54,936 bases of DNA from Steroidobacteraceae bacterium. Lineage in GTDB: Bacteria; Pseudomonadota; Gammaproteobacteria; Steroidobacterales; Steroidobacteraceae. The stretch lies in assembly GCA_025458905.1 (NCBI GenBank), contig JALORN010000018.1, positions 1 through 54,936 of the forward strand, written 5' to 3'. Below the pieces are notes generated by a model. The model was not told the origin of the DNA, searched no databases, and was given only the letters and a program-made list of their open reading frames with translations. Made by a program: the position numbers and the translations under genes. Positions 38,776-48,369 of the stretch are shown piece by piece (position 1 is the stretch's first letter; each line of letters starts with the position of its first letter).

Positions 38776-39540
38776 TCAGCTCGCCGCCTCGTTGCGCAAC
38801 CGGGCAGCCTCGTCCGCGCCGAGGTAGGACTTGATCGCATCGCGCGCCAGGTAGAGGAGCGGGATCATCGCCACCGCCGCCAGCATCTTGTACACGTAGT
38901 TGACGGTGCCTACTGCGAGGAACTGCGCCACCGGCCAGCGCTGCGGGCCGAGCACGAAAGCGATGTACAGCACGACGAAGCTGTCGAGCAACTGCGAGAC
39001 CGCCGTGGAGCCGGTGGCCCGCAGCCACACGAGGCGGTCGCCGGTGACACGCCGGATGCGGTGGAACACGGTCACGTCGACCAGCTGGCCCACGAGGAAG
39101 GCGACGATCGAGCCGCCGATCGTCCACAGGCCCTGGCCGAAGATCTGTGCATAGGCCTGCTGGATGTCGGGGACTCCCAGCGTGCGGTTGGCGTCCACCC
39201 AGAAACCCGCCGGCGCCAGTGCGATCGATGCATACGCCGCCGCGAACGCATAGGCGATGAAGGCCACGGCGACCCATGAGATCAGCCGCACGCCACGCAG
39301 GCCGAAATACTCGTTGATGACGTCGGTCATCACGAACACGAACGGCCACAGCAGGACGCCGGCGGTGAAGCTCAGCGTGCCGGAGACGCCGAGCAGCCGC
39401 CATTCGAACGGCTGGGCACCGAGCGTCTGCTCGAGCGAGAAGATCTTCACGCCGACGAACTCGGCGATCAGTGCATTCGTCAGGAAGAAGCCGGCCAGCA
39501 CGATGAACAGCCGGTTGGCCTTGGAATCCGTGGTGCGCAC
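38776..39540 (-). CDS. YhhQ-type queuosine precursor transporter
   Basis: A VUT-family inner-membrane protein of 254 residues with about six helices, including LFIVLAGFFLTNALIAEFVG, VLLWPFVFVMTDVINEYFG (the family motif with TDVINEYFG) and VSQLLDSFVVLYIAFVLG. E. coli YhhQ takes up preQ0/preQ1 for queuosine synthesis. It starts at GTG with AGGAGG five bases upstream. No preQ1 riboswitch is apparent in the 77 bases before it. Confidence 0.9.
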   Translation of the reverse strand: MRTTDSKANRLFIVLAGFFLTNALIAEFVGVKIFSLEQTLGAQPFEWRLLGVSGTLSFTAGVLLWPFVFVMTDVINEYFGLRGVRLISWVAVAFIAYAFAAAYASIALAPAGFWVDANRTLGVPDIQQAYAQIFGQGLWTIGGSIVAFLVGQLVDVTVFHRIRRVTGDRLVWLRATGSTAVSQLLDSFVVLYIAFVLGPQRWPVAQFLAVGTVNYVYKMLAAVAMIPLLYLARDAIKSYLGADEAARLRNEAAS

Positions 39541-39617
39541 CCTGCCTCCTGGGCATCGGCCTCAGGCACGCCAGCCGCGGCCCCGGGCGCCGCGCAGTAT
39601 ATCGGGCGGACTCGTGC

Positions 39618-41048
39618 TCAGGCCGGGCGCGCGAGCGGCGGGCGCGTCGGGCGGGCCTCGCCCGCGCCGGGGAGGGGCACCATCGCGATCACGCCGGAGC
39701 GACCCTGGCCCGCCTCGAGCGGCTCCCAGGTGCCGCCGAGCAGCGCCAGGCGGTGCGCGAGCATTCGCAGGTCGGCGCCGCCGGCCGCGTCGCGCCGCCC
39801 GTCGGCCACCAGCGCCAGCGCGACCCGGTCGTCTTCCTCGTGCCAGGCCTGCAGGTCGATGCGCGAGACGCCCTCGCGGTGCAGCAGCGTCGCGAGCGCG
39901 AGCTGCACGATCCTGAAGAGGTGGTAGCCGAAGTTGCCGTCGAGGCGCGCGGTCCGCGGGCACAGGCCGGCCCGCATCTCGAGCGCGGCGCCGCGGCGCG
40001 TCCGCGCCAGCAGGTCCTCGATCGCGGCGCCGAGGCCGCCGTCCGCGATCAGGAACGGCGACACGCCCTGCGCGAGGTCGCGGCAACGCGCCACCGCGCC
40101 CTGGAGCAGGTGCTCGACGTCGCCCAGCAACTGGGGGTCGGGCGGCCCGCCGGCGGCCATCGCGTTACGCAGCGTCCGGACCAGCATGGAGGTGCCGGCC
40201 AGCTCCTGGCCGAGCCGGTCGTGCAGTTCGAGGCCGAGTTGGCGCTGCTCGGCCCGGGTGGCGGCGACCGCCGCCTCCTCGAGCTCGACCCGCTCGGTGA
40301 CGTCGCGGCGCACGTGCACCCACAGTTCCTCGTGCGTGCCGGGCAGCAGCGTCACGCAGGCCTCGGTGAAGGCGATGCGCCCGTCGGCGCGACGCACGTC
40401 GACGCGTCCCTGCCACGCGCCGCGGCGCCGGACGGCGTCGCGTATGTCCTGCTGCTGCTCGATGCGGCGTGCCTCGGCCGCGCAGCAGAAATCCGCGAGC
40501 GCCCGACTGACGAGGAGCTCGCCCGGCAGGCCGCACTGGGCCGCGAACGCCGCGTTGTGCCAGTGGATGCAGCCGGCGCCGTCGACGACCACCACGGCCT
40601 CGCGCAGGCCCCGCAGCACACTCGCGGGAAACTCGCGGTGGCGTGCCGCCTCGCGACGGGCCGTCACGTCGACCAGCATCCCGACGCCGAAGTCGCGGCC
40701 GTCGCGCCGCTCGCGGAGGCTGCTCACCTCCAGCCAGCGGGTCGCGCCCGACGGGTCGAGGAAGCGGATGCAGGGCACGACAGGGTCCGGGCCAGGCGTG
40801 CCCGAAGAGCCGACGAGCGCCGCCTGGGCCAGCAGACGGTCCTCGGGATGGACGCAGTCCAACCATTGGCCGAGATTCGCGAGCCGCGCCGTCGGATGCC
40901 CGAGCACGGTGTCGCCGGCGAGCGGCCAGCGTAGCGCGCCCTCCTGCAGGTCGACCTCGTAGACGGACTGGCCGCTCGCCCGCAGCGCCCCTTCCAGGGT
41001 GCGCTGCCAGCGCTCGTTGCCCGCTTCGCGGAGTGACCGTCCCGACAT
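39618..41048 (-). CDS. PAS-containing NarX-type sensor histidine kinase with degenerate ATP-binding domain
   Basis: A 476-residue cytoplasmic sensor with no membrane helix. Two PAS domains are visible (about 15-130 and 140-255; CVHPEDRLLAQA and the PAC-like VRRDVTERVELEE). A HisKA_3 dimerisation region follows with His276 in LELHDRLGQELAG. The ATPase part is abnormal: the N-box position reads RIVQLALATLLHR (379-391) where RIVQEALNNALKH is usual, losing the Glu and Asn, and the DxGxG position reads ADGRRD (415-420). It may not bind ATP well. There is no response regulator gene beside it. Confidence 0.85.
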   Translation of the reverse strand: MSGRSLREAGNERWQRTLEGALRASGQSVYEVDLQEGALRWPLAGDTVLGHPTARLANLGQWLDCVHPEDRLLAQAALVGSSGTPGPDPVVPCIRFLDPSGATRWLEVSSLRERRDGRDFGVGMLVDVTARREAARHREFPASVLRGLREAVVVVDGAGCIHWHNAAFAAQCGLPGELLVSRALADFCCAAEARRIEQQQDIRDAVRRRGAWQGRVDVRRADGRIAFTEACVTLLPGTHEELWVHVRRDVTERVELEEAAVAATRAEQRQLGLELHDRLGQELAGTSMLVRTLRNAMAAGGPPDPQLLGDVEHLLQGAVARCRDLAQGVSPFLIADGGLGAAIEDLLARTRRGAALEMRAGLCPRTARLDGNFGYHLFRIVQLALATLLHREGVSRIDLQAWHEEDDRVALALVADGRRDAAGGADLRMLAHRLALLGGTWEPLEAGQGRSGVIAMVPLPGAGEARPTRPPLARPA

Positions 41049-41179
41049 GCCGGCGACCGTAGCGCCGGGCCGGCGTGCCCGATGGGACGCCTTTCACATA
41101 AGGGAGACCCTGACGGCCAGGGGCTGCCGCCCGGGTGACGCGCGTCACATGCGCCGGTGGCGCAGGCCCCGCGCGCCGC

Positions 41180-43021
41180 TCAGTAAGCGCTGCAGAAGCA
41201 GTAGGCGTAGAGGCGGTTCGGCGAGGCCATCCGCGACCAGCGGAGCAGCTCGCGTTCGAGGGGTTCGAGCTGCCGGGCCGCCTGCCGCAACGCCTCCTCC
41301 CGTGTCGGCGGGAACGCCGCGCCGACGCTGCGGGCCGCCACGGTCTTGACGTTCAGCGCGATTTCCTGCGCCCAGGAGAGCTCCGGCTCGAGGAAGTCCA
41401 CCGCGTACTTCCCCTCGGCGAGCCCCGCGCGCCGCGCCGCGGCCCGCACCGCGTCCTGGAAGGACCCCAGGCGATCGACGAGGCCGATGCGCTGCGCGTC
41501 GACGCCGGCCCAGACCCGGCCCTGCGCGATCGCATCGACGTCCTCGCGCGACTTCTTGCGGCCAGTGACCACCCGCGCCAGGAACTCGTCGTAGCCGCGG
41601 TTGATCGTCGACTGCAACAGTTTCGCGGCCGCCGGCCCGACCGGGCGGTCGACGCGGAACTCGCCCGACAGCGGCGTGGTGCCGACCCCGTCGACGCTGA
41701 CCCCCACCTTGTCGAGCGCGCGATTCACCGTGGGGAACGCGGCGAAGATGCCGATCGAGCCGGTGATCGTCGCCGGGCTCGCCCAGATCTCGTCGGCCGG
41801 CGCCGCGATATAGTAGCCACCGGAGGCCGCGAGGTCGCCCATCGAGACCACGACCGGACGGCCGGTGGCACGGAATGCGAGCAGCTCCTGGTAGATCTGC
41901 TCGGAGGCAAGCACGCTGCCGCCGGGGCTGTCGATGCGCAGGACGAGCGCGCGGAGGTCGTCGTCGAGGCGCGCGTCGCGGATGAGTTCCGCGGTCGAGC
42001 TGCCGCCGATGGTGCCGGCCGGCTGGAACCCGTCGAGGATCTCGCCAGAGGCGACGATCACGCCGACGCGCGCGTCGGCACCCTCGCGAAGCGTCTTTTC
42101 GGCGCGCACCACGCGCAGGTAGTCCGTGAGATCGACCGCACGGTAGGAGCCGGTCTCCTCGTCTTCGCCCACCAGCTCGGAGACGCGTGCCTCGACCTCG
42201 ATCGCAGACTTGACGCCGGTGACGAGCTTCGACTGCAGGGCGACCTTCGAGGTGTCGCCGGCCGCCGCCTCGACGTCGTCGGCGAAGGTCGCGACGCGCG
42301 CGCGCAGCTGCTCGGGCTTCAGGCCGCGCGCCCGGGCCACGGCGTCCAGGTAGGTGTTCCACAGGGAGCCGAGGTAGGCCACGCTCTCCTCGCGATCCTG
42401 CTCGGACATGTCCTGGCGGACGTAGGGCTCGACGGCGCTCTTGTAGGCCCCGACGCGGAACACGTTCATGTCGACGCCGAGCTTGTCGAGGGCGCCCTTG
42501 AAGTACATGCGGTAGCGGTCGTAGCCCTCGAGCAGCACGAACCCGAGCGGGTCGACGTAGATCTCGTCGGCGTGCGCCGCGACGTAGTAGGTGTCGCGGC
42601 TGAAGCCCGTGCCGCGCGCGATCACCTTCTTGCCGGACTTGCGGAAATCCGTGACCGCGCGCGCCAGCTCGTCGAGCGTGGGCTGGCCGGCGCCGGACAT
42701 CGCGTCGAAGTCGAGGACCAGCGCCTGGATGCGCGCGTCCCCCTGGGCCGCCTCGATCGCGTCGGTCAGGTCGCGCAGCAGCGTCTCGTCGTTGCCGATG
42801 CCGCGCGCCTCGGCGAACGCCCGCCCCAGTGGATCGCCCGCGCGCTGCTCGACGATCTCGCCCTCGGGCTGGATCACCAGCGCCGCCCTGGCCGGCAGGC
42901 GCGGGATGCTGGTGCGCAGCGCCCCGACCACGAAGCCGAAGATCAGCAGCAACAGCAGCAGGTGCAGCACCTTGCGCAGGCCGTCGAGGCCGCGCAGCAC
43001 GATACCGAGGAAGGAACGCAC
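41180..43021 (-). CDS. sppA: Signal peptide peptidase SppA (67-kDa type)
   Basis: A membrane-bound serine protease that clears cleaved signal peptides. The 613 residues start with one transmembrane helix (VLHLLLLLLIFGFVVGAL) and contain two ClpP-like domains; the dyad is K194 (GAYKSAVEPYVRQ) from the N-terminal half and S400 (GDLAASGGYYIAA) from the C-terminal half, as in E. coli. DSPGGSV (364-370) precedes the serine. The extreme C-terminus YAYCFCSAY is unusual. The gene is 288 bases downstream of rplS. Confidence 0.95.
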   Translation of the reverse strand: MRSFLGIVLRGLDGLRKVLHLLLLLLIFGFVVGALRTSIPRLPARAALVIQPEGEIVEQRAGDPLGRAFAEARGIGNDETLLRDLTDAIEAAQGDARIQALVLDFDAMSGAGQPTLDELARAVTDFRKSGKKVIARGTGFSRDTYYVAAHADEIYVDPLGFVLLEGYDRYRMYFKGALDKLGVDMNVFRVGAYKSAVEPYVRQDMSEQDREESVAYLGSLWNTYLDAVARARGLKPEQLRARVATFADDVEAAAGDTSKVALQSKLVTGVKSAIEVEARVSELVGEDEETGSYRAVDLTDYLRVVRAEKTLREGADARVGVIVASGEILDGFQPAGTIGGSSTAELIRDARLDDDLRALVLRIDSPGGSVLASEQIYQELLAFRATGRPVVVSMGDLAASGGYYIAAPADEIWASPATITGSIGIFAAFPTVNRALDKVGVSVDGVGTTPLSGEFRVDRPVGPAAAKLLQSTINRGYDEFLARVVTGRKKSREDVDAIAQGRVWAGVDAQRIGLVDRLGSFQDAVRAAARRAGLAEGKYAVDFLEPELSWAQEIALNVKTVAARSVGAAFPPTREEALRQAARQLEPLERELLRWSRMASPNRLYAYCFCSAY

Positions 43022-43243
43022 GGGAGACTTGCCTCCGGCCCCGCTAGGGCGCCGAACGATGGAAGACGCGGGGCACGATGCCGGGACCGTTCAGGAAACC
43101 GCCATCCGGCAGCGACGCGCATGCGCCAGCCGCCCGCGACGGCGCCGGGGCGAGAGCGGGCGGTGCCGCAGGTGCAGCGACTGGAAGGCGAAGGCGCATC
43201 GGTCGGACCCGGCCGGGGATGGCCGGAGTCTAGCGCCCGCCCG

Positions 43244-43285
43244 CCGTGGATACCACGGAGCGAGCGCCGTCCCGCCCGGCGGGAC
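43244..43285 (-). terminator. Tandem hairpins after rplS, candidate operon terminator
   Basis: Two perfect hairpins lie 25-66 bases beyond the rplS stop: GTCCCGCC-C-GGCGGGAC (43269-43285) and CCGTGG-ATA-CCACGG (43244-43258). They sit between rplS and sppA, where the ribosomal operon should end. There is no long T-tract, so termination could rely on the double structure or Rho. Confidence 0.45.
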
Positions 43286-43309
43286 GGGCGGGCCGGCGCA
43301 GGCGGGAAC

Positions 43310-43654
43310 TCAGACCTTCTCTTCGATGCGGGCCGCCTTGCCCGAGAGGTCGCGCAGGTAGTACAGCTTGGCGCGGCGCACGTTGCCGCGGCGCTTGACC
43401 GAGATGTCGGCGATCGACGGGCTGTAGGCCTGGAAGGTGCGCTCGACGCCCTCGCCGTGCGAGATCTTGCGCACGGTGAACGAGGAGTTGAAGCCGCGGT
43501 TGCTGCGGGCGATCACGACGCCCTCGTAGGCCTGCACGCGCTCGCGGTCCCCCTCGACCACCTTCACGTTGACGACCACGGTGTCACCCGGGCGGAACTC
43601 CGGGATCTGCCGCGTCATGCGGGCCTTCTCGATCTGCTGGATGATGTTAGCCAT
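43310..43654 (-). CDS. rplS: 50S ribosomal protein L19
   Basis: A 114-residue ribosomal protein at the 30S-50S interface. [22 protein letters not shown] and [20 protein letters not shown] are highly conserved. It starts at [11 protein letters not shown] with AGAGGTGGAAG upstream and overlaps the trmD stop by eight bases. It is last in ffh-rpsP-rimM-trmD-rplS. Confidence 0.97.
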   Translation of the reverse strand: MANIIQQIEKARMTRQIPEFRPGDTVVVNVKVVEGDRERVQAYEGVVIARSNRGFNSSFTVRKISHGEGVERTFQAYSPSIADISVKRRGNVRRAKLYYLRDLSGKAARIEEKV

Positions 43655-44399
43655 TGTCTTCCACCTCTCGCCTCGCGAGAAATTCATTCAAGAGGCGGCT
43701 CTCCTCGCTCGAGAGACCGCCCTGCACGACCAGGTCCGGGCGCCGCACCCAGGTGCGCGCGACCGACTGCGCGAGCCGCCAGCGCCGGATCGCCGCATGG
43801 TTCCCACCCTGCAGCACCCCGGGCACAGGCCGCCCTTCCCATTCCACCGGCCTCGTGTAGTGAGGCCAGTCGAGGCGCCCTTCCGCGAAGGACTCCTCGA
43901 CGCTGGAGCGCTCGTCGCCGAGCGCCCCCGGCAACAGACGCACCACGGCGTCGATCACCACCAGGGCGGCGAACTCGCCGCCCGAGAGCACGTAGTCGCC
44001 GATCGAGACCTCGCCATCGATGCGAGAATCGATCACCCGCTGGTCGAGCCCTTCGTAGCGGCTCGCCACCAGCAGCAAACCCGGCGAAGCCGCCAGTTCA
44101 CGCACCCGCCGCTGCGTCAGCGGCTCGCCCTGCGCCGAGAGGTGCAGGCGCCGTGCACCGGCGGGCAAGCGCGCCGCCGCCGCGTCGATCGCCGCGGCCC
44201 AGGGCCCCGGCGTCCCGACCATGCCGGGGCCACCCCCGTAAGGCCGGTCGTCGACCGTGCGATGCGCGTCGGTCGCGTGCGTCCGGGGATCCTCGGTCTG
44301 CACCGCGACCAGCCCACGCTCCAGCGCCCTGCCGAGCACGCCGTGCCGGAGCGCGTCGCGCACCATCTCGGGGAACAGCGTCACCACCCCGATCTGCAC
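43647..44399 (-). CDS. trmD: tRNA (guanine-37-N1)-methyltransferase
   Basis: Methylates G37 of tRNAs reading CNN and some other codons, preventing +1 frameshifting. The 250 residues have YGGGPGM (54-60) and the SPOUT trefoil-knot segments RYEGLDQR (114-121) and [11 protein letters not shown] (132-142). I chose a GTG start preceded by GGGGAG at seven bases, giving [12 protein letters not shown], the usual N-terminus. It overlaps rplS by eight bases and follows rimM by 64. Confidence 0.96.
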   Translation of the reverse strand: MQIGVVTLFPEMVRDALRHGVLGRALERGLVAVQTEDPRTHATDAHRTVDDRPYGGGPGMVGTPGPWAAAIDAAAARLPAGARRLHLSAQGEPLTQRRVRELAASPGLLLVASRYEGLDQRVIDSRIDGEVSIGDYVLSGGEFAALVVIDAVVRLLPGALGDERSSVEESFAEGRLDWPHYTRPVEWEGRPVPGVLQGGNHAAIRRWRLAQSVARTWVRRPDLVVQGGLSSEESRLLNEFLARREVEDNG

Positions 44400-44463
44400 G
44401 GCCGTGCTCCCCTGCCCGGCCAACGCGCCAGGCCCGACTCCCACTCTCGACCGTTCCCGGGGA

Positions 44464-45021
44464 CTAGAAGTCCTCGGGCCAGTCCACGTTCAGCTCCCGC
44501 GCCACCGGGTCCACCCGGCGAAGATGCTGGCGCGTCAGCGGCAACCAGCGTTCGCGTTCGCCATCCACCACCACCATGACCGGGTTCGCCGGCATGTCGA
44601 TGTAGCCGCGCAGCATACCGAGGGGCACCCCCTCGAGGTTGCGCACCGCGTACCCCAGGAGGTCGTCCCGGTAGTACTCGCCCGGCGGCGGCGCGGGCAG
44701 GTCGCTGCGCGCCACCTCGATCACCATTCCGGCCAGCGCGGACGCCTGTTCCGGCGTCTCGCAGCCGTCGAGCCGCGCCACGATCCCGGAACCTTGCGCC
44801 CGCACGCCCTGGCGATTCGCCGGGCGACGGCTGCCATCCGGTGCCCGCAGCACCCAGTGGCGATATCGCAGCAGGGCCTGCGGCGGGTCGGTCCACGACT
44901 CGACGTGCGACCAGCCCTTGACGCCATGAGGGCGGCCGAGCCGCCCCATTTCAACGTACGCCCCAACCTCGCCCGATGTCGGGGCCGGTCGGGGGCCCTC
45001 GGTCGCCTCGGGCTGCACCAC
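44464..45021 (-). CDS. rimM: Ribosome maturation factor RimM
   Basis: A 30S maturation factor that binds S19. The 185 residues have the N-terminal RimM barrel (MGRLGRPHGVKGWSHVESW) and the C-terminal PRC barrel (EYYRDDLLGYAVRNLEGVPLG, ending in VDPVARELNVDWPEDF). About 24 residues precede the conserved core, starting from one of two consecutive GTG codons; a start at the ATG of MGRLGRPHG is possible. It lies 41 bases after rpsP. Confidence 0.95.
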   Translation of the reverse strand: MVQPEATEGPRPAPTSGEVGAYVEMGRLGRPHGVKGWSHVESWTDPPQALLRYRHWVLRAPDGSRRPANRQGVRAQGSGIVARLDGCETPEQASALAGMVIEVARSDLPAPPPGEYYRDDLLGYAVRNLEGVPLGMLRGYIDMPANPVMVVVDGERERWLPLTRQHLRRVDPVARELNVDWPEDF

Positions 45022-45062
45022 CGCGGCGTCCCGGCCGATCTTCGCGCCGGGCGCGGCCCCGA

Positions 45063-45332
45063 TCAGGCCGCCGCCGGCGTCGCCGCGGCCTGCTTGCGGA
45101 ACGCCGCGACCAGGTCGCGCACGCGGTCGGACTGCTGCGCGCCCTTGCCGAGCCAGTGGTCGATGCGCGCCAGGTCGAGCTTCAGCTGGGTGTCGCCCTT
45201 GCGCGCGACGGGGTTGAAAAACCCAACCAACTCAAGGCTCTTGCCACCCTGGCGCTTGCGGCTGTCGGTGACCACGATGTGGTAGAAGGGCGAGTTCTTG
45301 GCTCCCCGACGGGTCAGGCGAATCGTCACCAT
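45063..45332 (-). CDS. rpsP: 30S ribosomal protein S16
   Basis: An 89-residue ribosomal protein, starting [20 protein letters not shown], with the conserved [11 protein letters not shown] and [16 protein letters not shown]. The 140 bases between it and ffh contain a GCTGCG-GCGA-CGCAGC hairpin just after the ffh stop and G/C-rich potential hairpins in the rpsP leader, so rpsP may have its own promoter or leader control. Confidence 0.97.
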   Translation of the reverse strand: MVTIRLTRRGAKNSPFYHIVVTDSRKRQGGKSLELVGFFNPVARKGDTQLKLDLARIDHWLGKGAQQSDRVRDLVAAFRKQAAATPAAA

Positions 45333-45451
45333 AATCTTTGTCGCTCTCTCAGGATCTGGCGGGCGGGACCCGGCTGGCGCGGGCCGGCTCGGGCCGGGCC
45401 GCCGAAAAAGAGCGCGGAGTCTACAGAAATCAGTGGGTTGATGGAAGCGTC

Positions 45452-45467
45452 GCTGCGGCGACGCAGC
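45452..45467 (-). terminator. Hairpin between ffh and rpsP
   Basis: GCTGCG-GCGA-CGCAGC is a perfect six-base stem with a four-base loop starting six bases after the ffh stop codon. There is no T-tract next to it. It could attenuate or terminate ffh transcription before rpsP. Confidence 0.35.
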
Positions 45468-45472
45468 GCCGC

Positions 45473-46837
45473 TCAGGCGCGCGGGAACCCGGGGGGCATC
45501 CCGCCCTTGAAGGCGCCGAGCATGCGGCGCAGCTTGCCGCCCTTCATGCCCTTCATCACGCGCTGCATCTCGCCGAACTGCTTCAGCAGCCGGTTGACGT
45601 CCTGCACCTGCACGCCCGCGCCCGCAGCGATGCGCCGCCGGCGCGAACCGTCGATGACGTCAGGCCTGCGCCGCTCGCGGTGCGTCATGGAGTTGATGAT
45701 CGCGACCTGGCGACGGATGTCGCGGTCGCCCTGCTCGGCGTTCGGCGCCTGGGCGCCCCGCGTCACCTGCGTGGGCAGCTTGTCCATCAGCGCACCGAGG
45801 CCGCCCATCTTCTGGAGCTGCTCGAGCTGGCTGCGCAGGTCGTAGAAATCGAAGCCCTGCCCCTTCGCGACCTTGCGCGCGATCCGCTCCGCCTCGGCCG
45901 CATCGACCTTGCCCTGCACTTCCTCGACCAGAGCGACCACGTCGCCCATGCCGAGGATGCGGCCCGCCATCCGCTCCGGATCGAAGGGCTGCAGCGCATC
46001 CGGCTTCTCGCCGACCCCGACGAAGACGATCGGCCGGCCCGTCACCTGGCGCACCGATAGCGCCGCCCCGCCCCGCGCATCGCCGTCGGCCTTGGTGAGG
46101 ATCACGCCGGTGAGCTCGAGCGCCTCGCCGAACGACCGTGCCGCATTGACGGCGTCCTGCCCGGCCATGGAGTCGACCACGAACAGGCGCTCGTGCGCGC
46201 CGACCGCGCGGTCGATCTCGCGCACCTCGTCCATCAGCTCGGCATCCATGTGCAGGCGTCCGGCGGTGTCGACGATCAGCACGTCGTACACGCCGGTGCG
46301 CGCACGCTCGACGGCGCGCCGCGCGATCTCCGCCGGCGGCAGCGCCGTGTCGCTCGGCAGGAAGTCCGCGCCGACCTGGGCCGCGAGCCGCTCGAGCTGC
46401 AGGATCGCTGCCGGGCGCCGCACGTCGGTGCTCACCAGCAGCACGCGCTTGCGCTGGCTCTCGACCAGCCACCGCGCGAGCTTGGCGGCGGTGGTGGTCT
46501 TGCCCGCGCCCTGCAGGCCCGCGAGCAGCACCACGTAGGGCGGCTGCGCACGCAATTCGAAGCCGGCGCGCGCGCCTCCCATCAGCTCCACCAGCTCGCG
46601 ATGGATGATCGAGACGAAGACCTGGCCCGGGGTCAGGCTGGTCGCGACCTCCGCGCCGAGGGCCTTCTGCTTGACGGACTCGATGAAGCCGCGCACCACC
46701 GGCAGCGCGACGTCGGCCTCGAGCAGCGCCATGCGCACCTCGCGCAGCGTGTCGCCGATGTTCTCCTCGGTGATGCGCCCCCGGCCGCGCAGGTCCTGGA
46801 CGGTCCTGGAGAGACGCTGGGTGAGGCTGTCGAACAT
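45473..46837 (-). CDS. ffh: Signal recognition particle protein Ffh
   Basis: The SRP54 GTPase that targets membrane proteins with 4.5S RNA and FtsY. In 454 residues: N domain ([20 protein letters not shown]), G domain with GLQGAGKTT (107-115), DTAGRLHMD and [10 protein letters not shown], and the M domain (about 300-454) with the RNA-binding [20 protein letters not shown]. It is full length. It is divergent from corB across 220 bases, as in other gammaproteobacteria, and heads the run into rpsP-rimM-trmD-rplS. Confidence 0.97.
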   Translation of the reverse strand: MFDSLTQRLSRTVQDLRGRGRITEENIGDTLREVRMALLEADVALPVVRGFIESVKQKALGAEVATSLTPGQVFVSIIHRELVELMGGARAGFELRAQPPYVVLLAGLQGAGKTTTAAKLARWLVESQRKRVLLVSTDVRRPAAILQLERLAAQVGADFLPSDTALPPAEIARRAVERARTGVYDVLIVDTAGRLHMDAELMDEVREIDRAVGAHERLFVVDSMAGQDAVNAARSFGEALELTGVILTKADGDARGGAALSVRQVTGRPIVFVGVGEKPDALQPFDPERMAGRILGMGDVVALVEEVQGKVDAAEAERIARKVAKGQGFDFYDLRSQLEQLQKMGGLGALMDKLPTQVTRGAQAPNAEQGDRDIRRQVAIINSMTHRERRRPDVIDGSRRRRIAAGAGVQVQDVNRLLKQFGEMQRVMKGMKGGKLRRMLGAFKGGMPPGFPRA

Positions 46838-47057
46838 GGGGGCGGGCCCGAGGTGGCTGGGCCTCGGAGTATAGCCGGGCCCGGCCGCCACTCCGGGCGG
46901 GGCGGCCGCCTGACCCACGCGCGCGGGGCGGCATCGCCGCCGCGGGCCATCGGGCGCCTGCCGGGTGGTGCCGGGCTGCAGGCGGTATGCCGCAACTGCC
47001 GGCACCCCTATGCTATCGCCGTGCGGCGGGCGAACGCCCTGCCGGGGAAACCTCGCC

Positions 47058-48332
47058 TTGGAAGACGCCCCTACCCTGGTCCTGCTGCTCGCACTCGGCG
47101 TGCTGCTGCTGCTGGTGGCCTTCGCTTCCGGCACCGAGGTGGCGATGCTGTCGGCCAACCGCTACCGGATCCGCAACCGCGCCGCCGGCGGCGACCGGAC
47201 CGCCCGGGTGCTCGAGGACGTGCTTTCGAAGCCCGACGACTGGCTGGGCGCCAACCTGATCCTGCTGACCCTGGCGAGCGCCGGGGCCACCACCATCGCG
47301 ACCGTGCTCGCCGTGCGCAGCGGCCATCGCTACGCGCTGCTGCTGCCGACGCTCATCGTGCCGGCCGTGATGCTGGTGTTCTGCGAGCTCGCGCCGAAGA
47401 TCTTCGCCGCGGTCCATGCCGATCGCGTCGCGCTCGGCGCCGCGTGGAGCTACCGCGCACTGGTGGCGATCTCGCGCCCGGGCGTGAGCCTCGCGAACTG
47501 GGCGGCCTATGGGCTGCTGCGCGTGTTCGGCATCGTCAAGGGTGGCGCGCGCGGCGACTCCAGCCTCTCGGCCGACGAACTGCGCACCGTGGTCGCGGAG
47601 TCGGGACCGATGGTGCCGCAGCGGCACCGCCAGATGCTGCTGTCGATCCTCGACCTCGAGCGCGCAACGGTCAACGACATCATGATCCCGCGACAGGAGA
47701 TCGCAGGCATCGACCTCGAGGACGACTGGGAGCAGATCCTCGAGCAGCTGCGCAGCACGCCGCACACGCGGCTGCCGGTCTACCGCGGCGACATCGACCG
47801 CATGGTCGGCCTGCTGCACATGAAGCGCGCCGCGCAGGAACTGGCGCGCGGCACGCTCGATCGCGAGCGGCTCGAGGAGATCGCGCGCAGCCGCGAGCCC
47901 TACTTCGTCCCCGAGGGCGCATCGCTGATGGTGCAGCTCGCGAATTTCCAGCGCAACAAGCGCCGCTTCGGCTTCGTGGTCGACGAGTACGGGGACGTCA
48001 TGGGGCTCGTGACACTGGAGGACCTGCTCGAGGAGATCGTCGGCGAGTTCACCAGCGACCCGGCCACCGCCACGCACCGCGACATCCAGCCCGAATCGCC
48101 CGGCGTCCACATCATCAACGCCAGTGCCACCAACCGCGCACTGAACCGCGCGCTCGGCTGGGACCTGCCGACCGACGGTCCCAAGACGCTGAACGGGCTG
48201 TTGCTCGAGCAACTCGAGACGATCCCGGCGGCGGGCACGGTGCTGCGCGTCGGCAGCCGCGAGTTCGAGGTGCTGCAGGTCGCGGACAACGCGATCCGCA
48301 CGGTGCGGGTGCGCGAGGTTGCCGCTGGCTGA
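47058..48332 (+). CDS. corB: CorB/YfjD-type membrane protein (DUF21-CBS-CorC_HlyC)
   Basis: A 424-residue protein of the CNNM/CorB family implicated in magnesium or cobalt efflux. An N-terminal DUF21 domain has about three or four helices (TLVLLLALGVLLLLVAFASG and LLLPTLIVPAVMLVFCELAP with the PK motif following). Two CBS domains follow (NDIMIPRQEIAGIDLEDDWE and FGFVVDEYGDVMGLVTLED), then a CorC_HlyC C-terminal domain. The TTG start is preceded by GGGGAAA and gives the E. coli-like length; an in-frame start 31 codons earlier looks non-conserved. Confidence 0.92.
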   Translation: MEDAPTLVLLLALGVLLLLVAFASGTEVAMLSANRYRIRNRAAGGDRTARVLEDVLSKPDDWLGANLILLTLASAGATTIATVLAVRSGHRYALLLPTLIVPAVMLVFCELAPKIFAAVHADRVALGAAWSYRALVAISRPGVSLANWAAYGLLRVFGIVKGGARGDSSLSADELRTVVAESGPMVPQRHRQMLLSILDLERATVNDIMIPRQEIAGIDLEDDWEQILEQLRSTPHTRLPVYRGDIDRMVGLLHMKRAAQELARGTLDRERLEEIARSREPYFVPEGASLMVQLANFQRNKRRFGFVVDEYGDVMGLVTLEDLLEEIVGEFTSDPATATHRDIQPESPGVHIINASATNRALNRALGWDLPTDGPKTLNGLLLEQLETIPAAGTVLRVGSREFEVLQVADNAIRTVRVREVAAG

Positions 48333-48369
48333 GGGGGCGGTGGCGCGGCGGCGACCGCCGGCCCACGGG

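Noticed and set aside
46838..47057. Possible small gene between ffh and corB
   Set aside because: The frames here are extensions of corB or shadows; nothing is conserved by eye.
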